Origin: Lepidodermella squamata
Lineage: Eukaryota; Gastrotricha
DNA length: 64,000 nucleotides
Direction of reading: 5' to 3'
NCBI GenBank assembly: GCA_047495785.1
Contig: JBLDXI010000048.1
Location: 1,215,499 to 1,279,498 of the forward strand
Positions within the stretch are counted from its first letter, which is position 1. Each line of letters begins with the position of its first letter. Both the position numbers and the translations under genes were made by a program. The notes under the pieces are model-generated. The model saw only the letters and a program-made list of their open reading frames with translations, searched no databases and was not told the origin of the DNA. Of this stretch, positions 14,201 to 23,200 are shown in pieces.

Positions 14201-17200
14201 GGCAGTATTTTCAGCTGACGGTGACGCCGTCGTCGTCCTCATCCGTACTACTCGTGTCTTTCCTATTTCGAACCCGCCAAAAAGACGGCCTGCTGCTCTA
14301 CTGGGGCCAGCCGCGCCAAGACTTTGTGCTGCTCGAGCTAACCGCTGGCTACCTTGTTTACGTTTTCGACACCGGTGATGGCGTCAAGGTAACTAAATTA
14401 TCATACCTAAATAAACCTTAAATCAGAAAATGCAGAAAAATATTGAAAATATGACTAAAATGATGTTCTTAACAAGTTTCGAATTTTCATGCGGCGTTCA
14501 GAATTGATAAAAATTGACCTTGAACTGAGATGAATCGTTGTGTTTACAGACTTCAGAGTCGTATCAAGACAGTGAGGTATCTATCATCGCAGTGTTTAAC
14601 CCTATTCATTTTCAATTTTATTATTATTTAAGAATCTATAGCTACATATACCTACGTTCCAATGCTTTGGAACAGTCTTCGGTTCTTTCCCCAAAATTCT
14701 CAGAATTTTCCCAAATTCCAATGCCTGATTAGCTAATCCATTTTCTTTCGAATTACAACCTCCTCCATTTAGTAGTCTGAATTAGGAAAAATATAGGAAA
14801 TTCATGAATTTCACCTTCTGTCGCTTAGAACCTTCTTTATTTGCGATTTTGTTTCAATTTCAATTTTAAAAAGATGTCAAAAATGTAAAAACAAAGTCCA
14901 ACTGGAATTTTATGATGGGATGCTGGGAACTTTTAAAGGGAAAAAATAGAAAAATTTGATTACTCATTTGTGTGGCATACCCAGGAAAATTGTTGGGAAA
15001 ATCTTACGCCGGTACCAAATTTAATTTAATTCTATACCTCACCATTTTATTCGATATTTAACTGATTAGGGTTAGGACACAGAGAAAGAAATGACCTTTT
15101 TCTCTTCTCTCGGGTTAGGGTTCGGTGAGTCGTGATCGGGTTAGGCTTTGGGTTAGGTTGGGGTTGAGGGCTGGGTCTTGAAATATGGGATAATTCGTCA
15201 GGGTGAAAATCGAATTTTTGTTGTACAATTATTTGAAAAATCAATAATATTATGGTTTTGCGATTGAGTTCAGAATCCACGCGAAGTGTAGGAATCTAAA
15301 TCCAAGATTTCCACGAAATCGTGCTATGAGTTCTCGAAATCTTCTGAGACAAGTAAAATTAATGACTATAATTTCGGTCTCAGATCACTTTATCGACATC
15401 TTGAGGATTAAATATAGTCAAAAATCTTGAAATGTTACCTAGAAAAGCGAACTACCTTAGATTAGGATTCTTTTTCTGCCTTTGACTTCTGAGTTGAAAA
15501 TTATGTTGAATTTTTCAGAATTTTCTTGATTAATAATTTTGACCCGGATGTGTTTGTTTTCGCTTCAGGTACTCGAGGCGGATCCTAAAGACCGGCGCTT
15601 CCTGGCGGACGGCGCGTGGCACCACGTGCAGCTGCTGGTGGTCGACGCCGCCGCCGCCTCGCCGACGCACTACTTCGTCGTCGACCGGCGCGAGCTGAAA
15701 TTCTCGTACGCAAACGCGCTGAACCGCAACGTCAACCTAAACCTAAACACGAAAAACTCGTCCCTGTACATCGGCGGCCTGCCGTCCGAGGCCTTCCAGG
15801 ACGGCTTCTTCCTGCCATCGGTTGTGAGCGCCCGCGCCGGCTTCGTCGGCTGCCTCGCCAATTTCCAGCTGAACGACGTTTACCTTAACCTAGCGTCACG
15901 CTTGACCGCCTGGACGCGGCCCCAGGTCGGCCAAATCGTGCCCGGGTGCCGCGATTTGACTAAATCCGAGTGCCGAAAATCGCCCTGTAAAAACATGGGC
16001 GAGTGCATAGAAGAGTACGACTCGGTCTCCTGCATCTGTGAAATGACCTCGTTCGACGGACAACGCTGCTCGGACGAAACGTTCGCGCTGCGTTTCGACC
16101 CAGAGCGGCAACAGCCGTACGGGTCGCGGCCGGGTTTCGTCCGCTACGCCCTGCCCGAGTCGACCCAACCAAACACCCTGCGAGACCGCGTCGCCCTGGC
16201 GTTCCGCACGAAATCACTGAGGCGTGGCGGCAAGCGGTCGACCCTGCTACACGTCCTCGGCGCTAAACAGCCCGGCCAGCCTCACCCGGATTTCATCCGA
16301 ATCGACGTTATGTTCGATAGGGTTGAGGTCCAGTACAACATGGGCGTCGATACGGTGACAATGGGCTGGTCCCCACCCTCCGACCGGGCCGGCCTCCAGC
16401 AACAGGGCGCGTTCAATTTGAACGACGACAAGTGGCACGTTGTGCGCTTCAAACGCTGGGGCCCTAATGCGTCGCTTCAGGTCGACGAACACCCGGAAAT
16501 TGTGCGCACGCCGCAAGGTGAGTCGAAAAGTTGCAATTTTTCACGTAATTAGAGTTATATATCAATCGACTCGCCTTGACTCGCCCATTCGATTGGTATA
16601 TATCTCGAATTACGTGAAAAAAATCATTTTTATTCTCTACCTACAGCAAAAATTACCTGCTTGTAGATCCTTGATTTGTAGCAACTTTTTCTATCAATTC
16701 TCTCTCGGAAAAAAATCTGCGAAAAATTAACAATTATTATTATACCCTATATAAATCACCTGTGTTATTATTTTTACCGATATTACTAATTATTATTTTT
16801 TGAAAAATAACCACAACTAATTCCTGTTTTCCAAAATTAACCAAGACATCATTATTTTTTTTTGTATTCATATAATTTTTGCTCACGATTACCTTTGATA
16901 TTATATTATTGCCATCACAGTTTTCGTCACATCTGCTGGTAAGCACATTGCTGAATTTGAACAGCAATTAGTTTAATTAATATATATATGTGGGAACTAG
17001 CCTTATTAATTACAATAATTCATCATCATTTATCGGAAAAAAATTCACATATTTTCGTCGTGTTTTTTTAATTTTTCCGCGTACTATGATTTATTTTAGT
17101 TTTAATTTTTTCGATTTCTGCCTGCCAAATTTTTCGTCACCTTTTCCGCTATTATATAGCTGGAAGTTGCATGCGTGTCGCTATAAATTTTCGGTTTTCG

Positions 17201-20200
17201 GAGTGCATGCTTGTTTCTATTTTTATTTTTGAGTGTCTTTATTTGGGAACTTTTTCTTCGTTTCATTGCTTACCAATGTTGTGTCCGTAGTTGTAAAAAA
17301 CGAGAAATCACCCTGAAATTCAGCATGCGAATTTTCTATTCAAAAAACAATTAATTAAAATCTGCATTTATTTTTGGCGTAATTTTTGAAATTTAACAGG
17401 TCGTATCTATTAGCTTAGTCGTTGTGTATTTAATTTCCGTTAGTATAGTTCGTTGAAAAAACGAAACAAAACATCAATCAAATTCACCGCTTAACAACCA
17501 GATTAATCAATTTTACACTCGTATTAAATGCTATTAAAAATCTGGTTGTGATATCGGAATTTCACGTTTCAAAGGTATTAATTTGTTGTTTTTTGCGATT
17601 GAATTTTTTCCAGATCACAAATTTCGAACTTTCAACTCAATAGCCGACGTCTATATAGGCGCCGGTGTAAAAGATGACTCGGTTGTCGATGCATTTGCTG
17701 GCCGGATTCGAGGTACTTTTTGAAAATTTTGAAAGTTTCGAATTTTTATATCTTTTTTTCTTTTTTTTCCAGGCCTCGTTTTCAACGGAATTCCGCTTAT
17801 TAGATGGTTCGGCGAAGGCCGTCGCGATCGATTTTCTAGCGATACGGTCAATTTCTTGGAAGATTTGAGGTTGGTGCCAAATATTTCCGCCCTAATAATT
17901 TAACTCTGGTGCAATTCGGTCCTAAAAAAAATCGAGCATATATCTTTTATTCTCTCTCTCATGTCTAATCGCATTTCCTCGAGACCGGCAATTTCGGCGT
18001 CTACTTTTAGGCCCGATTATTTATACATCATATGGGGGTTATTTTTATTCAATTTAATTTCGCCCTCTCCGAGACGTAAAATCTTGCGTATAATTTATAT
18101 CGCTATTATATAGGATAAATGTTTAAACAAGATGCGCATTTTAGGGACGCGCGGTTTCGCTTGGTCCCTGCGCGGCGCGAAGATGGCCTCGCGATGCGAT
18201 TAAATGCGCGCGCCGCGCTCGCTCTCTAAAACCGATTTCAATGATTACACTCGAAATTTTGATGCGCAATATTTCCTCGCGATAATTTTTTTTCATCGTC
18301 GCTCAACTCAGTGCGCGGAATTTTATTTATTATTTATTATTGTTGTTATTTTTATTTTCCTCAACTTGTCAAAATCTTGTATTATTTTTTGCGCGGCTAT
18401 TTATTGCGAGAAAAACCGATTTTTATATGATAATTTCGGCGACAGAGCGTGAAACACGGCACGCTTGATTGACGATTTTTCTCATCATTATGGTGGCGCA
18501 TTGATTTTTTGTCGCGCTTCTTATCTCTACAAAGTTTTTCTACAAAAATCCGCCTTAAAAATTATTTTTATACTTACGCAGGCGAATTTAACGTTACAAT
18601 ATATTACAGTATATAATCTGATAAGTAAATAATAAACAACTTGTTGTCGAAAAATCAAATTTCAACCGGACCGAGCAAGAAGAAGATTGTTGCCGAGTGC
18701 ATCAGCAGCTGATTCGACACCGGAAGAAGCGAAAAAAGCGCCTCTAATACGCGCGGGACGAGTCGAGAAGCAAGTTTGTTTGCTACTTTATTACTATGTA
18801 TATTGCTATCATCATCGTCGGTTTTTATCATCTTCGGTGGTTTTTATAATAATTTATTCGACGCGCCTCGTTTCGCAATTTAGCTGAAAAGAAAACAGGC
18901 TGGGATAATAACATAAGTGACTACGCGCGCAGCAAAAAATCCTAATTTGATTCGGCCACAGACGATGGCTTATATACTTGACAACTTTTTTTTCAGGCCT
19001 TCCGCACATGAAGAAATTCAGGCACTTCATTACATTAGTATTTCGCCTCGCCATTGCTAATAGACCGCGGTCACTCGTGTGTTGTAGTAGCCATTGAAAA
19101 TTGACGTGATATAATGCGTTTTTTTGCGTCTTGACATGCGCTTTATCACATTAAACCGAATCGCGTGTGATTTTTCCGAACTTTGACATGCCGCCTTTCA
19201 TTATTAGCCGGCAGTCCCTTAAATTACAATTGTATCTCGGTGCGAAAATTTCCGCATTTCCTGGGCTTGTAATTTCTTAAAATAAAAAAAGTATTTTATT
19301 TCTTTTTTACTGCGACATAATTTCTCGTGTTCTGTGATCCGTGAAGCGCGACATGTGATTTATGTGTTATTATTTTGCAGATGCGCGCTATTCATTCTCA
19401 TTTTAATAGGCGTATTAATTTCTAATAACTAAAACATGGCTTTTTTACAAAACGCGCGCGCGCACCTTTTGACTCACATTTTTATGCGCGTCTCAAATTT
19501 TCGCGGCCGCTTTTCATCTGGCTAAAATTCGCCGCTTGGCCCCGGCCTTTCATGTATATATCTAGTAAATATTAGAAATTATACCTGTAAGAGGTATGTA
19601 GTAATCTAGCGTCTTACAAGGTCACTTGAGAGAGCGATCGGCGCGAGACAGGCCTCTTAATATAATTAGTCTGAGTACGTCTCAGTTAATCGGATGCTTA
19701 TAGCTATAAATAAAAACAAAATTTCGTGACCCTCGACAATTTTTTTCCGCCGTTGTTTTTCGTTTTATTTATTCCGCCCTGCTGTAAATGATATTTAGCG
19801 TTTCGCTAATATTTGCCCTCGACAATTGAGTCGCAGTCGTTTGATTTGCCATTAAATATTTACCCGGTGCGTAAAAATTTTGTTTATACCATCATCATTA
19901 TTATTATCAATCGCCGCCTTTTGATGATGATAAACATGATGTCGTAGAGCGGGCGGGCCACGTGCTGTCATAAAAATTCGATTTTTATTACCATCGTCGT
20001 CGAGACACACTCGAACGCATCTCTAAACAGCGCGCGCGCAAAAATCTGGCCGCCTTAATTGCTTCGTTTTTCGCTCCGAATTTCGTTCGTTCGCTCGTTC
20101 GGCCAGTGCTCGATATTTCGATTCCATCTCATCTACCTATAGTTGTGTTATTTCAGGCGCCATAAAAGTTGCATGTTATTGTTATTTTATTATTACCCTA

Positions 20201-23200
20201 CAGCTAGCTACAACGTGTCTAATGTAGGAACAAAGCTATTTCCATTGGTATTGTTATTAGGCAGCAGCGTTACTGGACACCTTGAAGTGCGCGCGCCACT
20301 GCGGCTACATTTTAAGGCGGTGGTGGTCGTCAGGTAATATATGTGGGAGGCGAAAATAATAATTGATAATTGCGAATACGCGCGCACTCGATTTTTGCGA
20401 GGCCAGCGGCATGCATCGAGCCGTGATGGCTTAATAAGTGCGGTGATTTATCATTATATATCTCTCTTACACCCGGGCTCGCCTGTTTTGTTTGCGCGCG
20501 CAGTTGGCAAAATACACTTTTCGCGCTCTGTGATAATATAATATGTTTTAAGGTATAGGACCCGCTATATATGTTATTCCTGGGGGTGCGGCGGCGGAAT
20601 AACCGGGCGGCGAATGATAGATGAGCGAGCGTATCATCATCACCGTCCGTCGATGGGCTTATTACAAGACACTACGAATACAATAACAATAATGCAATAA
20701 AACCAGCTGCTGCGCGCTTTTTATTAGCGCGCACGCGCACACGCGCGCAGTCGGTTAATTCATGCGCTTGGTCCACTCGACGCGGGCGCGCGCTTAATTT
20801 TCTTCGACTGCTGGCCTTTTTACGTTTTTATTACTTATTATCATTAACTCTCGACATCCTACTACTACTACAACTACAACTACTACCACTAGGTATAGTT
20901 GGGACTTTGTATCGCACGAGCGCGATACAATATATACCCAGGTTACTATTTTTACCCTATTTTTAGCCTGAAGAAATGTGAGATTGTCTTTCTCGGCTCT
21001 ATTTGTTTGGCATGGCAAAAAATCTGATATTACGATGACAGTGCCACTTGAGAGTATGACAAAATGCACGAGTGCAATCGAGCGTATCCGTGCCTGGTGG
21101 TCTCGCCCCTTTTTCTTGACGACGATGACGAACCCAATTTTCCATCACTTCATAGCAGAAAAAAATATATACCTCTCATTAATTATTAAACGCCTGCCTT
21201 CTAATCACTATTTGAGTAAGCAGTTTTTCGGATCGATTTACTCTCTCGGTTCATCCAGGGCGTAATTACCTGGATCGGTTCTTCTATACTCTAAAATATT
21301 GTAGGAATAATCCAAGAAATTTCGAAAATATTTTCCGCGGTTTATTATCCAAGTGCATCATCACTCTTGAGCAAAAAATGCCGAAAATCCAGCTTATTTC
21401 CATTTGATCCGCTTTAAAAAAATCGCTATAAAAATATTGATACTTCTCAGGCTATTATTACGGCATTTTATCAATATTTAGTCTCTCACGTTCTAATATA
21501 TTGCTCGATTTTTTTATACTCCGAATTGTTACCATTTTTTATAACATTTTCCCTAAAGGAGGGTGGATGTTTCAATTTTTTGTTGAATTACAATTTTATT
21601 TAATCAAAACGACGACGGCGGTGAGGCGGTGAAAAATTTGATTCAGTGATTGTGAAGCCGCCTTAATAAAAAATCGCAAAAAATGGCGCCGTCGCGTTTG
21701 TGGTGTTTCATGGACGTTGGCAATTGCGTGGTTTCCGTTTTCAGACTGCCCATATCGAGCCCGGAACCGCCACAGCCGCCGCCGCAAACCGCCGCCACAA
21801 AGCCGGCCGCCGCAGTTAACACTCGCCAGCAGGAGAGGCCTGGTACTACGCCGCCAAATATGTTTGTTAAGGTGAGCGTTTTAAATATCAACACACATCA
21901 AGTGCTTTTTATACACCCAATGGACTATTTTATAGACTATATATTTATTGTAAGAAAAATCATCATGTTTTATCAATATATTAACAGTTGGGGCTGGTTT
22001 CTGTTCAAAATCAAACGTTATAGACACCCTGTATAACATCATGGGTGTTATAGGGAGATAATATTATTTTTAGCGCGTTTTATACACCCTGCTAATGATT
22101 TGCGTATATTTTTACTTGTGTTTATTTATTGTTATTATAACGCGCCATATTATATAGGGTGTTTACACCGGCTGCCTGCCATTTCGAGGCGCATATCCAG
22201 AATGCATATTTTACCAGTTTTGGCACAGATATTTCACGCTTCATCGCTCAAATCTTACGAAAATTAGCGAAAATCCATTGAAATTATTTTTAACAATTTT
22301 CCCAGCCGTAAATATTAAGGAATTTTTAGCCGATAATTTCATCTCTAAAATTCTGTATTTGTTCAAAAAAATATTCATTTTCCAAATTCGGAATTTTTTC
22401 GGTATTTTCGGTATTTTTCAGTATTAATAATTTTGCCCAATTTCGGTAATAATTATTTGTGATTTATTTAGACAACCACTGAGTCAGTTCGACCAGGCGA
22501 TTTGATACGCCCGACTGACGCAACGTGCGTGACCGATCCGTCGTCGTCGCGCTGCACGTCTACGCCGGTGTCTAGCGTAGACTCGTCCGATCTCGTCTCG
22601 CCCATCTCGGTTACCGAGCGCTTCGATTTCGTCGCCACTTCGCCTTCAGTCGGCGCACCGACTAAAGCCCCACCGCCGCCGCCTCCAGCGCCAAGCCAGC
22701 AACCGGCGCTACCTCAAACTAGCCCAGTGCCGCAAACACAGCCACTTTTATCATCGACCCCGTTTACAGGGTGAGTTGAAATTTTCGTATAAAAATTCGA
22801 TCAAATATGTTTAATTTCTGAAGTTTGAAAAAATTAGAAAAAATGATTTTTCGATAATATTTGGAAATTCTAATTTTGAAATGAATTTTTCATTATTTTT
22901 CGAATTTTTAATTAGTGTGGGAAAATCAAGGGTTTTTCCTATATCCTACTTGAAATGAACATATTTCCTTGGCTACTATTAGAAAAACCGGAGATTTCCT
23001 TTCAAAAGCGTCGCTCCTTATGAAAAGCGCCTTAATTAACGCGCATATATGCGGTCTAAAAAATCGCTTATTCAACGCGCACACGTATTATATTGATAGC
23101 CAATTTACATATGCTTGGCATAATTGCTGCACCATATAGGCGCGCAACGGCTAATTTTTATTTGCTCAAGTTTTTATTACATTGACCCCCTTCGCGCGAG

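Noticed and set aside
15616-16730. Long antisense and alternate frames over neurexin exon 9
   Set aside because: Shadows caused by the high GC content of the exon; the LNS/EGF frame explains the region.
20794-21069. Minus-strand frame with a run of valines
   Set aside because: Product of the ACT/ACA microsatellite in an intron.
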